A stretch of DNA of 64,000 nt, from assembly GCF_900091605.1 (NCBI RefSeq), contig NZ_FMCQ01000004.1, forward strand, positions 124,001 to 188,000. The letters run 5' to 3'. This DNA comes from Micromonospora tulbaghiae (GTDB lineage: Bacteria; Actinomycetota; Actinomycetes; Mycobacteriales; Micromonosporaceae). The notes below the pieces were generated by a model. The model did no database searches. It had not been told where the DNA came from and was given only the letters and a program-made list of their open reading frames with translations. The translations under genes and the position numbers were made by a program. Below, piece by piece: positions 48,802 through 61,406 of this stretch (position 1 is the stretch's first letter; each line of letters opens with the position of its first letter).

Positions 48802-51480
48802 CTAGCGTGGTGCAACGCGGCAGCCGGTGTCGGGGCCGGTGTCGGCTACGCCGCAGTGGAACACCTCGACCGGGGCGGCGTCCACGTCGGGCACCTTCGC
48901 GACGGTGAGCAGCGCCAGCCGCTTCGCGACCGGTTCACCGGAGTCCGGGGCGTACCGGATGAGGCCGCTGACCCCCGGGTAGCCGCCGGCGGCGTTCTGC
49001 CGCAGCACCTCAGCGTGCACTCCGACCGGGTTGACCGAGCGGGGCTCCCAGCGGCGGCCGGTGTCGGCGTGGCGCAGCCGGGCGGCGAGGCTCTCCAGCG
49101 CGCGTACCGTCATCATGGTGGCGTCGTAGGCCAGGCTGACCCGCTCGCCGACCGGTGGGCCGGTCCCGGCGCGGCATCGGGGCGGGTCGAGCAGGCCGTC
49201 CGCGCCGATCCAGGTGAGGAAACTGCCGCGGGCGTCATCGCGCCCGGCCTGCGCGGCCCGCAGCGACGCGCAGGTGGCGAGGGCCGCCTTGGACACGTAC
49301 GTGACCGGCAGGTTGCCCGGCGCGCTGGCGCGCAGCCCCGGGTTGGCCATGTAGCGGTTCACCGAGTCGTCGGCGACCAGGTGCCGGGGCGGGTTCGCGC
49401 CGCACTCCTTGAGCGCGCGCATGAACCCGTCGAACTCCGACCAGCGGCCGGCGAAGAAGAGCATCCCGGGGTAGCCGCACTCCTGGGTGAGCCGCCGTCC
49501 GCTGCGCCACTCGTCGAGCCGGCTGATGCGATCGCCGAAGCGCTCCCGCAGTCCGTCGACAAGCGTGGCGACGTACAGGTCGTCGGCGAGCGAGCTGCCC
49601 TCGCCGGTGGTCCAGTAGACGTGCGCCTCCCCCACCCGCAGCACCTGCCGGGCGTACGCCTCGACCATCCGGGCCTGGTCCCGGTTCGGCGCGGACATGG
49701 CCAGGTAGAGGCTGGAGTTGGCGTCCATCCGGTCGGCGGACAGCGTCGGGGCGAGCACCGGCAGGCCGACCCGGTTGAGTTCGCGCAGCGCCGCCGCCGT
49801 GCTGGTGCGGCTGTCCACCAGCCCGATCACGCCGAGCACGGTGGGGTCGTCGCGGGCCAGCCCTTCCAGCATCCGTACCGCGTTGTCGGCGTGCCGCATC
49901 TGCCGCCCGGCGTTCGCCACCACGATGTGCAGCAGCGCCGCGTCGTCCGCCGCCGCCGACTCCTGGAGCAGGGCGTACTGGGCGGTGGCCATGCCCTCCA
50001 GTTCCTCCCGCTCGGAGACGTAGGACTCCTCGTCCGCGCGGGTCCGGTTGCCGGTGAGGCTGCCCAGGTAGACCAGCGTCAGGTAGGGGCGGCGGTGCTC
50101 GCTGCGCCGCCACACCTCCTCGGCGGCCCGGTTCTGGGCGAAGATGCGCCGCTGCACGGCACGCAGCCGGTCCTGCCCGGGTTCGCTGTTGAAGACCTGC
50201 CCGGCGGTGTCGCTGTAGCCGACGCACTCCCCGGCCACGAGCCGGACGGCGACCCGGTCGGCGGGCCAGGGGCGGCAGTCCGGCGCCCACCGCCCGTGCG
50301 CCCACACACCCAGCCCGGCGACGAGCGCCAGGGCCACCGCTGCGGGCAGGAACCGCCGTGCCCACCAGGGCGGGTCGGGCGCGACCAGGGCGGGCGGGAC
50401 GCCTCCCACCGGGACGTCGACGTCCCTGTCGTCCGCCTCCAGCAGCATCAGCCAGGCGCCGGGGCGGCGCAGCCGGCGGTTCTCCGGCAGCGCCTCGGCC
50501 CACTCCTCGTACGCCTCCTCGGCCTGGTCCAGCGGCCGGCCCGCTGCCGGTTCCGGCGGCGGGCCGGCGGCGACCGCGACGACGAGCAGCGGGTCGTTGC
50601 GGCCGGTCTCGTTGCGCACCTCGTCGACGAGCCGGACCAGCGTGTGCCCGACGTCGTCCGGCCGCGCGCCGTCGAGCACCAGCACCGGATAGGCGGTGCG
50701 GCGCCAGTCCCCGGGCCGCCAGAACCGCCGCCGGTACGCCAGGCGCAGGTCCTCCAGGAACGCGTGCAGCAGCAGCTTCTCCACCTGGGCGGGGTGTTCG
50801 CCGTCGCGCCATCCGGCGGTGAGCCGCTCGGCGAAGCCGAGGAACGTCACCGACTGCCGGGGCGCCAGGTACTGCTGGCGCATGAACCAGCGGTACTGAC
50901 GCCCCACGAGCGGCACCCGGCCGGAGACGGCGATCCGGAACACGACGCTGGGGACGGCCCGCCACAGCAGCCAGAGCAGCAGGTGCAGTGCGGTGCCGAG
51001 GCCGGAGTCGCCGCCGACCTGGGGGTCCTCACCGGCCCGTCGCCCGCGCCAGTCCCGCAGCCGGCGCACCAGCGCGGCCCGGCCGCCGTCGGCGGCGTCC
51101 AGGTCCACGGCGAGCGTCTGGTGCATCAGCCAGTCGGCCAGCGGGTAGTGCCGGAACCGCAGCCGGGGCGCGCCGAACGCCTCCACGGAGAGCTGCCGGT
51201 GCAGCTCGCGCAGCACGGCCGCGACGTCGTCGCCGGCGGGCCGGCCGGTCAGGTCCAGCACCGCGTGCGGTACCCGGCGCCCGGCCCGGCGCGCCGCGAA
51301 ACGCCGCAGCAGGGCCGCGACCGCGCCGTCCCCGGCGGGCCGGACCAGCCAGAGCAGCGGGAGCCGGCGGTCGCCGCGGCGGGGCCGCCGCAGCAGCCGG
51401 GCCAGCAGGGTGAGCAGTTCCGGGCCGGCGGCCGGGAGCTGCTCACGGACCGGCCGCGGCCGGGTCACCGGTTCGCGCAT
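48802..51480 (-). CDS. One-pass membrane protein joining a degenerate NTPase-like domain to a periplasmic-binding-protein domain
   Basis: 892 residues from ATG 51480 with GGAGGTG upstream. The N-terminal ~375 residues look like a P-loop NTPase with a lost Walker A (LLWLVRPAGDGAVAALLRRF, no GKT; about 45) and a VLVLDGARPDDV segment. One membrane helix FLPAAVALALVAGLGVWAHG lies near 383. The C-terminal half is a Peripla_BP_6-like ligand-binding fold: LGSLTGNRTRADEESYVSER, VLGVIGLVDSRTSTAAALREL, PVLAPTLSADRMDANSSLYL and LAYDATMMTVRALESLAARL. A ligand outside could be signalled through the helix inward. No transporter genes are adjacent. Family not recognised. Confidence 0.75.
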   Translation of the reverse strand: MREPVTRPRPVREQLPAAGPELLTLLARLLRRPRRGDRRLPLLWLVRPAGDGAVAALLRRFAARRAGRRVPHAVLDLTGRPAGDDVAAVLRELHRQLSVEAFGAPRLRFRHYPLADWLMHQTLAVDLDAADGGRAALVRRLRDWRGRRAGEDPQVGGDSGLGTALHLLLWLLWRAVPSVVFRIAVSGRVPLVGRQYRWFMRQQYLAPRQSVTFLGFAERLTAGWRDGEHPAQVEKLLLHAFLEDLRLAYRRRFWRPGDWRRTAYPVLVLDGARPDDVGHTLVRLVDEVRNETGRNDPLLVVAVAAGPPPEPAAGRPLDQAEEAYEEWAEALPENRRLRRPGAWLMLLEADDRDVDVPVGGVPPALVAPDPPWWARRFLPAAVALALVAGLGVWAHGRWAPDCRPWPADRVAVRLVAGECVGYSDTAGQVFNSEPGQDRLRAVQRRIFAQNRAAEEVWRRSEHRRPYLTLVYLGSLTGNRTRADEESYVSEREELEGMATAQYALLQESAAADDAALLHIVVANAGRQMRHADNAVRMLEGLARDDPTVLGVIGLVDSRTSTAAALRELNRVGLPVLAPTLSADRMDANSSLYLAMSAPNRDQARMVEAYARQVLRVGEAHVYWTTGEGSSLADDLYVATLVDGLRERFGDRISRLDEWRSGRRLTQECGYPGMLFFAGRWSEFDGFMRALKECGANPPRHLVADDSVNRYMANPGLRASAPGNLPVTYVSKAALATCASLRAAQAGRDDARGSFLTWIGADGLLDPPRCRAGTGPPVGERVSLAYDATMMTVRALESLAARLRHADTGRRWEPRSVNPVGVHAEVLRQNAAGGYPGVSGLIRYAPDSGEPVAKRLALLTVAKVPDVDAAPVEVFHCGVADTGPDTGCRVAPR

Positions 51481-51545
51481 GGTCACCTCCGGGTCGCACG
51501 GGGTGTCGCACCATTGTCGATGCTCGATGCAACCCGGCAAGGGCG

Positions 51546-51581
51546 GGGCCCCGCTCGACGGACGGATGCCGAGCGGGGCCC
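51546..51581 (-). terminator. Terminator of the SGNH hydrolase gene
   Basis: Twelve-base perfect arms GGGCCCCGCTCG (51546-51557) and complement (51570-51581) with a 12-base loop lie 16 bases past the stop codon. No U-tract. Confidence 0.65.
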
Positions 51582-51597
51582 TCTCCTCACATGCGGA

Positions 51598-52383
51598 TCA
51601 GCCGATGGCGGCGGTCAGCGCGGCCAGGTAGCCGTAGCGGTAGCCGTCCGCGTTCGGGTGGTACGCCTCGATGACGCCGCTGACGTCACGGATCCACGGC
51701 TCGGCGGCGCACACGCCGTGCCCGGCGAAGAACGGCCGCGCGTCGACGAAGGTGCCCCCGGCCGCGGCGGCCCGGCCGGAGATGACGCCGTTGAGCGTGT
51801 CGGCGGCCTGGTTGAGGATGGTGCGCTTGTAGCTGCTCATGGCGAGCAGTCCACAGGAGCCGGTCTCGAACAGCCGCGGGTAGCCGAGCACCACCAGCCG
51901 GGCGTTCGGGGCCCGGTTGCGGATCGCGGTGTACGTGGCGTCGAGCCGGCCGGGCAGCGTCGCGGTGGTGAACGCCTTGGACTCGTTGACCGCGCTCTCG
52001 CAACTGGACGTGCTGCCGAAGCGGCAACTGGTCATCACGTCGGCGAAGCCGGCGTCGTTGCCGCCGATGGTGATGGTGACCAGCGTGGTGCTGCTGCTGA
52101 GCTGGCCGACCTGGTTGGCCAGCACGTCGGCGGTGACCGCGCCGCCGCAGGCCGGGAACTTGAAGCTGGTGACCGAGTGCGCCGCGGCCCAGAGCGGGGC
52201 GTACGACTTCTGGCTGCGCAGGCAGGTGGACAGGTCGTACGGGCTGGCGCCGACGCCGGAGGAGTAGGAGTCGCCGAGGGCGACGTAGTTGACGGTGGCC
52301 GCCCGGGCGGCGCCGGGCAGGAGCACGGCGCCGAGAACGGCCGCCAGTACGGCGGCGAGCGCGGTACGGACGCGACGGGACAT
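51598..52383 (-). CDS. Secreted SGNH/GDSL hydrolase (lipase)
   Basis: 261 residues from ATG 52383. A signal peptide ends at about residue 28 (GAVLLPGAARA). Block I VALGDSYSSGVG holds the nucleophile Ser, block III TIGGNDAGF the oxyanion Asn, and block V YHPNADGYRYGYLA the catalytic His. Cys pairs suggest disulfides. It closely resembles Streptomyces secreted lipase of the SGNH class, which hydrolyse lipid esters outside the cell. Divergent from the M1 peptidase gene. Confidence 0.93.
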   Translation of the reverse strand: MSRRVRTALAAVLAAVLGAVLLPGAARAATVNYVALGDSYSSGVGASPYDLSTCLRSQKSYAPLWAAAHSVTSFKFPACGGAVTADVLANQVGQLSSSTTLVTITIGGNDAGFADVMTSCRFGSTSSCESAVNESKAFTTATLPGRLDATYTAIRNRAPNARLVVLGYPRLFETGSCGLLAMSSYKRTILNQAADTLNGVISGRAAAAGGTFVDARPFFAGHGVCAAEPWIRDVSGVIEAYHPNADGYRYGYLAALTAAIG

Positions 52384-52579
52384 GACAGAGCCTCCACGGG
52401 GCAGGGGTGGTGGAGCCCGTTGACCGCGCGCGTGGCCGAGGGATCGATGCTGTTACTGGTCGGTAATGCTATCGAAACATTCGCAGAAATTGAATAGCCG
52501 AGATGGCCGGACGGGACAGATATGTTCACATGTGTCGATTAGCTTGACGGTGACGACACCCGACGGAGGGAGTCCCACC

Positions 52580-54115
52580 GTGCGACGTGCACTCACGGCG
52601 GCCATCGCCGCCCTGACCCTCACCGCGGCCGGCACCACAGCGACCGGCGCACCCGCCCAGGCCGTCCCCGGCGGATGGGGCCGGCCACAACCCGGGGCGG
52701 CCACCCCGACGCCGGGTGGCCCCGGGCTGGGCGACAGCTACTTCCCCGACTACGGCAACGGCGGCTACGACGTCGGCCACTACGACATCCGGCTGCGCTA
52801 CGAGCCGGCCACCGACCGGCTCAGCGGCACCACCACGATCCTCGCCACCGCCACCAAGGACCTGTCCCGGTTCAACCTGGACTTCGCACTCGACGTCGAG
52901 TCGGTGCGGGTGAACGGGTGGGTGGCCGGCTTCACCCGGGCCGGCGACCACGAGCTGGTGATCACCCCCGCCCGGCCGCTGACCAAGGGCCAGCAACTCA
53001 CCGTCGTGGTGAAGTACGCCGGCGTGCCGTCACAGACCACCGTCTACGGCTACACCGCGTGGACGCGTACCGCCGACGGGGCGCTCGCGGTCAACGAGCC
53101 CGAGTCGGCCTGGTGGTGGTACCCGAGCAACGACCACCCGAAGGACAAGGCCACCTGGGACGTCTCGGTCTCGGTGCCCACCGGCGTCGAGGTGATCAGC
53201 AACGGCGTGCAGCCGCGTGACCCGCTGCCCGAGGCCGGCAACCGCACCCGGTGGAGCTGGCGCAGCGTCAAGCCCGGCGCGACGTACCAGGCGTTCCTGG
53301 CCATCGGGCAGTACGACATCGTCACCGACACCGCGCCGAACGGGCAGCCGGTGGTGAACGCGTACAGCACCACGCTGGGCGAGCGCCTGCCGGCCGCGCG
53401 GGCCAGCATCGAACGCACCGCCGAGATCGTCGACTGGGAGAGCGGGCTGTTCGGCCCGTACCCGTTCGAGGCGCAGGGCGGCGTGGCCGGGCCGGTCGAC
53501 GGCATCGGCTTCGCGCTGGAGACGCAGACCCGCCCGGTGTACGGCCCCGGCTTCTGGCGGCGCGGCGCCAACCCGTACGTGGTGGTGCACGAGAACGCCC
53601 ACCAGTGGTTCGGCGACTCGGTGTCGGTGGCCGACTGGCGGCACATCTGGCTCAACGAGGGCTTCGCCTCGTACGCCGAGTGGCTCTGGTCGGAGGAGCA
53701 GGGCGAGGGCACCGCGCAGGAGCTGTTCGACTTCACCTACGACAGCTACCCGGCCGACTCCGAGTTCTGGCGGGTGCGCCCCGGTGATCCGGGCCCGAGC
53801 GGGATCTTCGACGACGCCGTCTACGACCGGGGCGCGATGGCGCTGCACCAGATCCGGCTCGCCGTCGGCGACGCGGCGTTCTTCCGCATCCTGCGCACCT
53901 GGACCGCCAAGCGGCAGTACGGCAACGGCACCGTCGGGCAGTTCCAGGCGCTCGCCGAGCGGATCTCCGGGCGGGATCTCGACGCGGTGTTCACCACCTG
54001 GCTGTTCACGCCCGGCCGGCCCGACGTGGCCATCGCCGCGCGCACGACCGCCGCCCCGGCGCAGCCCGCCTCGTGGGCGAAGATCCGGGCGGCGCACGAC
54101 CTGCTCGGCCGCTGA
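52580..54115 (+). CDS. Secreted M1 family metallopeptidase
   Basis: 511 residues from GTG 52580 with GGAGGGAG upstream; an ATG at 52466 would place coding sequence ahead of the signal peptide. The signal peptide ends near ATGAPAQA. The M1 zinc site is intact: HENAHQWFG (about 337, HExxH) and NEGFASYAEW 18 residues on, with the GIGFALETQTRP aminopeptidase-like segment in place of GAMEN. It cleaves N-terminal residues of peptides outside the cell. Shorter than full PepN (~850) because the C-terminal domain is absent. Confidence 0.92.
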   Translation: MRRALTAAIAALTLTAAGTTATGAPAQAVPGGWGRPQPGAATPTPGGPGLGDSYFPDYGNGGYDVGHYDIRLRYEPATDRLSGTTTILATATKDLSRFNLDFALDVESVRVNGWVAGFTRAGDHELVITPARPLTKGQQLTVVVKYAGVPSQTTVYGYTAWTRTADGALAVNEPESAWWWYPSNDHPKDKATWDVSVSVPTGVEVISNGVQPRDPLPEAGNRTRWSWRSVKPGATYQAFLAIGQYDIVTDTAPNGQPVVNAYSTTLGERLPAARASIERTAEIVDWESGLFGPYPFEAQGGVAGPVDGIGFALETQTRPVYGPGFWRRGANPYVVVHENAHQWFGDSVSVADWRHIWLNEGFASYAEWLWSEEQGEGTAQELFDFTYDSYPADSEFWRVRPGDPGPSGIFDDAVYDRGAMALHQIRLAVGDAAFFRILRTWTAKRQYGNGTVGQFQALAERISGRDLDAVFTTWLFTPGRPDVAIAARTTAAPAQPASWAKIRAAHDLLGR

Positions 54116-54168
54116 CCGGCGCCAGCCGGACCGCTCCCCACGACGGGGGCGGCCCGGCCGGTGCGGGG

Positions 54169-55666
<1,498 letters not shown>

Positions 55667-55674
<8 letters not shown>

Positions 55675-58600
55675 GAGCCACCTCCTGGGCGACCACCCGG
55701 GGCGCGGGCGGTACCGGCGCGGCCGACGGCACGCTGAGCGCGCTCATCACCGCGTCGTCGACGTCTCGGCCGGCGGCTTCGGCGGCCCGCATGATCTCCA
55801 TGACCCGGCGGTAGTCCCGGGGCACCACTGCGGTGAACTCCTCCACCGCCTGCGGCCAGCGCTTGAGCAGGTCCTCGGCGACCGCCGAGTCCGTCTCGGC
55901 GAAGTGCCGCTGGACCAGCTCGTGCAGCCGGTCGCGTTCCTCGTCGCGCAGCGGCGACAGGTCCACCAGCTCGGCGTTGACCAGCCGCTGGTCGAGCCGG
56001 TGCACGAACGCGGTGCCACCGGACATGCCGGCGGCGAAGTTGCGCCCGGTCGGCCCGAGCACCACGACGGTGCCGCCGGTCATGTACTCGCAACCGTGGT
56101 CGCCGAGGCCCTCGACCACCGCCACCGCGCCGGAGTTGCGCACCGCGAACCGCTCCCCCACCCGGCCGCGCAGGAACACCTCGCCTCCGGTGGCGCCGTA
56201 CAGGATGGTGTTGCCGGCGATGATCTGGTCCTCGGCGCGACGGCCCGCTGCGGCGTCCACGCCGACGAACGGCGCGTCGGCGTCCGGCCGGACCACGATC
56301 CGGCCGCCGGACAGTCCCTTGCCGACGTAGTCGTTGGCGTCGCCGTACAGGCGCAGCGTGACCCCGCGCGGCAGGAACGCGCCGAACGACTGGCCGGCGG
56401 TGCCGCGCAGCCGGAACTCGATCGTGTCGTCGGGCAGGCCGGCGCCACCGAAGCGGCGGGTCACCTCGCCGCCGAGCATCGCGCCGACGCTGCGGTGCTC
56501 GTTGCGGACCTCGACCTCGACCCGGACCGGAGTACTGTCGCGCAACGCCGGCCCGGCCAGCTCGATGAGCCGGTTGTCCAGCGCCGCGTCGAGGCCGTGG
56601 TCCTGGGCGCGTACGCCCCGGCGGGCCGCGCCCTCGGGCAGCTCCGGCAGGTGCAGCACGCGGCTCAGGTCGAGCCCGTGGCCCTTCCAGTGGTCGATCG
56701 CGCCGACCACGTCGAGCAGCTCGGTGTGGCCGATCGCCTCGTCGATGCTGCGGAAGCCCAGCTCGGCCAGGTAGCCCCGGACCTCCTCGGCGAGGAAGAG
56801 GAAGAAGTTCTCCACGAACTCGGGGCGGCCGGTGAAGCGCTCACGCAGCACCGGGTTCTGGGTGGCGATGCCGACCGGACAGGTGTCCAGGTGGCACACC
56901 CGCATCATCACGCAGCCCTCGACGATCAGCGGCGCGGTGGCGAAGCCGAACTCCTCGGCGCCGAGCAGCGCCGCGATCAGCACGTCCCGGCCGGTCTTGA
57001 GCTGGCCGTCGACCTGCACTGTCACCCGGTCGCGCAGCTTGTTGAGCAGCAGCGTCTGCTGCGCCTCGGCCAGGCCCAGCTCCCACGGGGTGCCGGCGTG
57101 CTTGAGCGAGTTGAGCGGGGACGCGCCGGTGCCGCCGTCGTGTCCGGAGATCAGGATGACGTCGGCCTTGAGCTTCGCCACGCCCGCCGCGACGGTGCCC
57201 ACGCCCACCTCGCTGACCAGCTTCACGTGCACCCGGGCGGCCGGGTTGACGCACTTGAGGTCGTGGACGAGCTGGGCCAGGTCCTCGATGGAGTAGATGT
57301 CGTGGTGCGGCGGCGGGGAGATCAGGCCGACGCCGGGGGTGGCGTGCCGGGTCCGGGCGATCCACGGCCAGACCTTGTTGCCGGGCAGCTGCCCGCCCTC
57401 GCCGGGCTTCGCGCCCTGCGCCATCTTGATCTGGAGGTCGTCGGCGTTGACGAGGTATTCGCTGGTCACGCCGAACCGGCCGCTGGCGATCTGCTTGACC
57501 GCGGAGCGCCGGGCCGGGTCGTGCAGCCGCTCGACGTCCTCGCCGCCCTCGCCGGTGTTGGACTTGCCGCCGAGCCGGTTCATCGCGATGGCGAGCGTCT
57601 CGTGCGCCTCCGCCGAGATCGACCCGTACGACATGGCGCCGGTGGCGAAGCGCTTGACGATCTCGCCGGCCGGCTCGACCTCGTCCAGCGGCACCGCCGG
57701 GCGTACGCCGGTGCGCAGCGTGAACAGCCCGCGCAGCGAGCCCGCCTGCGCGGCCAGTTCGTCGACCTTCGCGGTGTACTGCCGGAACACGTCGTACTGG
57801 CGGCTGCGGGTGGCGTGCTGGAGCAGGAAGACGGTCTCCGGGTTGAACAGGTGCAGCTCACCCTCGCGGCGCCACTGGTACTCGCCGCCGACCTCCAGCC
57901 GGTCGCTCGCCTGCGCGCCCGGCGCCGGCCAGGCCCGCCCGTGCCGGGCCGCCACCTCGGCGTGGATCTCGGCCAGCCCGATGCCGCCGATGGTGCTCGG
58001 TGTGCCGCGGAAGTACCTGTGGACCAGGCGGGTGTCCAGGCCGACCGCCTCGAACACCTGCGCGCCGCAGTACGAGGACACGGTCGAGATGCCCATCTTG
58101 GACATGATCTTCAGGACGCCCTTGCCGAGCGCCTTGACGTAGTTGCGGACGGCCTTGACCCGGTCGACGCCGCTGAGCACGCCGGTGGAGATCATGTCCT
58201 CCACCGACTCGAACGCCAGGTACGGGTTGACCGCCGCCGCGCCGTACCCGATCAGCACGGCCGCGTGGTGCACCTCGCGGCAGTCGCCGGACTCGACGAC
58301 CAGCGCCACCTGGGTACGGGTCTGCTCGCGGACCAGGTGCTGGTGCACCGCCGCGGTCAGCAGCAGCGACGGGATCGGGGCCAGGTCGGCGTTGGAGTCC
58401 CGGTCGGAGAGCACCAGGATGCGCACGCCGTCCTCGATCGCCTCGGAGACGTGCCGGCAGATCTCGGTCAGCCGGGCCTTGATGCCGGCGCCGCCGTCGC
58501 GGATCCGGTACAGGCCGGAGACCCGGACCGCCTTGAAGCCGGGCAGGTCGCCGTCCTCGTCGATGGACAGGATCTTCGCCAGCTCGTCGTTGTCGATCAC

Positions 58601-60334
58601 CGGGTACGGCAGCACGATCTGCCGGCAGCTCGCCGGGCCCGGGTCGAGCAGGTTGCCCTCCGGCCCGATCGTGGACGCCAGGCTGGTCACCAGTTCCTCC
58701 CGGATGGCGTCCAGCGGCGGGTTGGTGACCTGGGCGAAGAGCTGATGGAAGTAGTCGTAGAGCAGCCGCGGCCGGGTGGACAGCGGGGCGATCGGGGTGT
58801 CCGTGCCCATCGAGCCGATCGGCTCCGCGCCGCTGCGGGCCATCGGGCCGAGCAGGATCTTCAGCTCCTCCTCGGTGTAGCCGAACGTCTGCTGGCGGCG
58901 GCGTACCGAGTCGTGGGTGTAGACGGTGTGCTCGCGCGGCGGCAGGTCGTCCAGCTCGATCAGGCCGGCGTGCAGCCACTCCTGGTACGGCTGCTCGGCG
59001 GCCAGCTCGGTCTTGATCTCGTCGTCGGAGACGATCCGGCCGTTGACGGTGTCGACGAGGAACATCTTGCCCGGCTGGAGCCGGCCCTTGGCGACCACGG
59101 TGGCCGGGTCCAGGTCGAGCACGCCCGCCTCGCTGCCCAGCACCACCAGGCCGTCGGCGGTGTGCCACCAGCGGCCCGGGCGCAGGCCGTTGCGGTCCAG
59201 CACCGCGCCGACGATCTCGCCGTCGGTGAACGCGACCGACGCCGGACCGTCCCACGGCTCCATCAGGCTGGCGTGGAAGCGGTAGAACGCGCGCTTGTCG
59301 GCGCGCATGTCCGGGTCGTTCTCCCACGCCTCGGGGATCATCATGAGCACCGCGTGCGGCAGGCTCCGCCCGGCCAGGTGCAGCAGTTCGAGCACCTCGT
59401 CGAAGTTGGCCGAGTCGGACGCCGCCGGGGTGCAGACCGGAAAGACCCGGCGGATGTTGCCGGGGATGCTCGGGCTGCGGAGGAGCGCCTCCCGGGCCTG
59501 CATCCAGTTGCGGTTGCCGCGGATCGTGTTGATCTCGCCGTTGTGCGCGATGAACCGGTACGGGTGCGCCAGCGGCCACGACGGGAACGTGTTCGTGGAG
59601 AAGCGCGAGTGCACCAGCGCGATGGCGCTGACCACCCGCTCGTCGGTCAGCTCCGGGTAGAACGCGGGAAGCTGGTCCGGGGTGAGCATGCCCTTCCACA
59701 CCATGGTGCGGCCGGACAGCGACGGGAAGTACGCCGGCACGCCTCGCTCGGCGGTCTCCCGCTCGACCTGCTTGCGCAGGCAGAACGCCACCCGGTCCAG
59801 GTCGAGCCCGGTCAGCGGGGAGCCCGCCGGGCCGGCCGGCGATCCGGTCAGCCGGTGGGCGGCCACGAACAACTGCCGGACCCGGGGCATCGCCGCGAGC
59901 GCGGTCTCGCCCAGCCCGGACGGGTCGGTCGGCACCTCCCGCCAGCCGAGCACGTCGGCGCCCTCGACCAGCGCGTACTTGTCGACCACCTGGCGGGCAC
60001 GGGCCTCGGCCGCGTCGTCGTCGGGCAGGAACACCAGGCCGGTGGCGTACTGACCGGCCGGGGGCAGCGGGAAGTCGACGGTGGCGCGCAGGAACGCGTC
60101 CGGCACCTGGATCATGATGCCCGCGCCGTCCCCGGTGTTGTGCTCCGCGCCCCGGGCGCCCCGGTGGTCCAGCCGGCACAGCGCCCCGAGGCCGTTCGCG
60201 ACGACCTGGTGCGAGCGCCGCCCGTGCAGGTCGGCCACGAAGGCCACGCCGCAGGCGTCGTGCTCGTACGCGGGGTCGTAGAGCCCGGTCGCCTGTGGGG
60301 CCGACTGCGGGCTGTGAGGGTACGGAAAGGCCAC
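55667..60334 (-). CDS. gltB: Glutamate synthase, large (alpha) subunit
   Basis: 1555 residues from GTG 60334, five bases after AGGAGG (a GTG at 60352 would put that site inside the gene). A short propeptide precedes the nucleophile Cys of the class II amidotransferase in [14 protein letters not shown]. The central and FMN domains show [51 protein letters not shown] text ([13 protein letters not shown]), the 3Fe-4S segment [16 protein letters not shown] and the C-terminal beta-helix ([20 protein letters not shown]). It makes two glutamates from glutamine and 2-oxoglutarate. Expressed with gltD. Confidence 0.97.
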
Positions 60335-60479
60335 CGGGCCTCCTGTCGTCACTCAGGATGGATCATGATGGGGACGACGTCGGCCCTCTGCGGTTTATTG
60401 AGTCTACGTTAGGGCTTCCGGCGCAAGGCCAGTTCAGATTGATCACACTTCCAGATGCTGGGACGTGTAGTCTCGCGCG

Positions 60480-61322
60480 GTGGATCTCGCACGTGCTGAC
60501 GCACTCGCCCGGTTGGAGCGGTTCTACGACGCGGTGCCCCGCGACGGGGCCCGGACCGAGGAGTACGGCGCCCTGGTGCTGTTCGTCCGGAACGGCGCCG
60601 GATGGCCGTTCTACGCCCGGCCCCGGCTCGACGCCGACGAGCCGCCCACGCTCGCCGACGTCACAGCCGTCCGCGCCCGGCAGCGGGAACTGGGCCTGCC
60701 GGAGGCGTTCGAGTGGGTGCACGAGCACCAGCCGGATCTGCTCGCCGTGGCCCGCTCGGCCGGGCTCAGCGTGCTGGAGGCGCCGCTGATGCTGCTGGAA
60801 CCGGAGCGGCTGCCCGACCCGGGGACGCTCAGCGACGTACCGGTGCGGGTGCTGGACCCCGGCGACGCCGGCTTCGCGGCGGACATCGCGCTGCGGCGGG
60901 CCGTCGCGGCGGTCGGCTTCGCCAACGGCGGCAACGCGCGCGGCGACGCCGGGCCGGCCGAGCGCGACGCCGCCCTCGCCCAGCTGGACGTGGCGGCGCT
61001 GGAGGAGGAGGCGACCCGGGTCGCCGACGGGCGGCGCATCTCGGTGCTCGCCGGTACGCCCGACGAGGGCGCGCTCGCCAGCGGCATGGCGATGCGGGTG
61101 GACGACGTGGCGGAGATCGCCGGGGTGGCCACGCTGCCGTCCGCCCGGCAGCGTGGGCTGGGCGCGGCGGTGACCGCCACCCTCGCGCGGGAGCTGCGCG
61201 CCGCCGGCACCGACCTGATCTTCCTGAGCGCCGGCAGCGAGGACATCGCCCGCGTCTACCTGCGGGTCGGGTTCCGCCGCGTGGGCACCGCCTGTATCGC
61301 CGAGCCCGCCGCCGTCATCTGA
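60480..61322 (+). CDS. GNAT family N-acetyltransferase
   Basis: 280 residues from GTG 60480, probably leaderless (TAGTCT at 60468-60473). The GNAT domain is C-terminal: VADGRRISVLAGTPDEGALA, EIAGVATLPSARQRGLGAAV (acetyl-CoA-binding R/Q-x2-G-x-G/A as RQRGLG) and ARVYLRVGFRRVGTA. The N-terminal 110 residues form a second, degenerate half. The acceptor is unknown. Divergent from gltB. Confidence 0.88.
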   Translation: MDLARADALARLERFYDAVPRDGARTEEYGALVLFVRNGAGWPFYARPRLDADEPPTLADVTAVRARQRELGLPEAFEWVHEHQPDLLAVARSAGLSVLEAPLMLLEPERLPDPGTLSDVPVRVLDPGDAGFAADIALRRAVAAVGFANGGNARGDAGPAERDAALAQLDVAALEEEATRVADGRRISVLAGTPDEGALASGMAMRVDDVAEIAGVATLPSARQRGLGAAVTATLARELRAAGTDLIFLSAGSEDIARVYLRVGFRRVGTACIAEPAAVI

Positions 61323-61335
61323 GCACCGGCCGGCC

Positions 61336-61362
61336 GCCCGCCCGCGCCGTCGTGGGGCGGGC
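61336..61362. terminator. Candidate convergent terminator
   Basis: GCCCGCCC (61336-61343) pairs with GGGCGGGC (61355-61362) around an 11-base loop in the 84-base gap between two converging genes. The stem is short. Confidence 0.4.
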
Positions 61363-61406
61363 CGCTTCCGGCCGGGCCCGCTGCGGGACGGTCAGCGTCG
61401 GGACGG

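Noticed and set aside
54121..54168. Terminator between the M1 peptidase and gltD genes
   Set aside because: Only an imperfect hairpin with several mismatches can be drawn, so it was not listed as a feature.
55904..60412. A 1502-codon plus-strand open frame
   Set aside because: It is the antisense shadow of gltB, whose motifs are complete on the minus strand.
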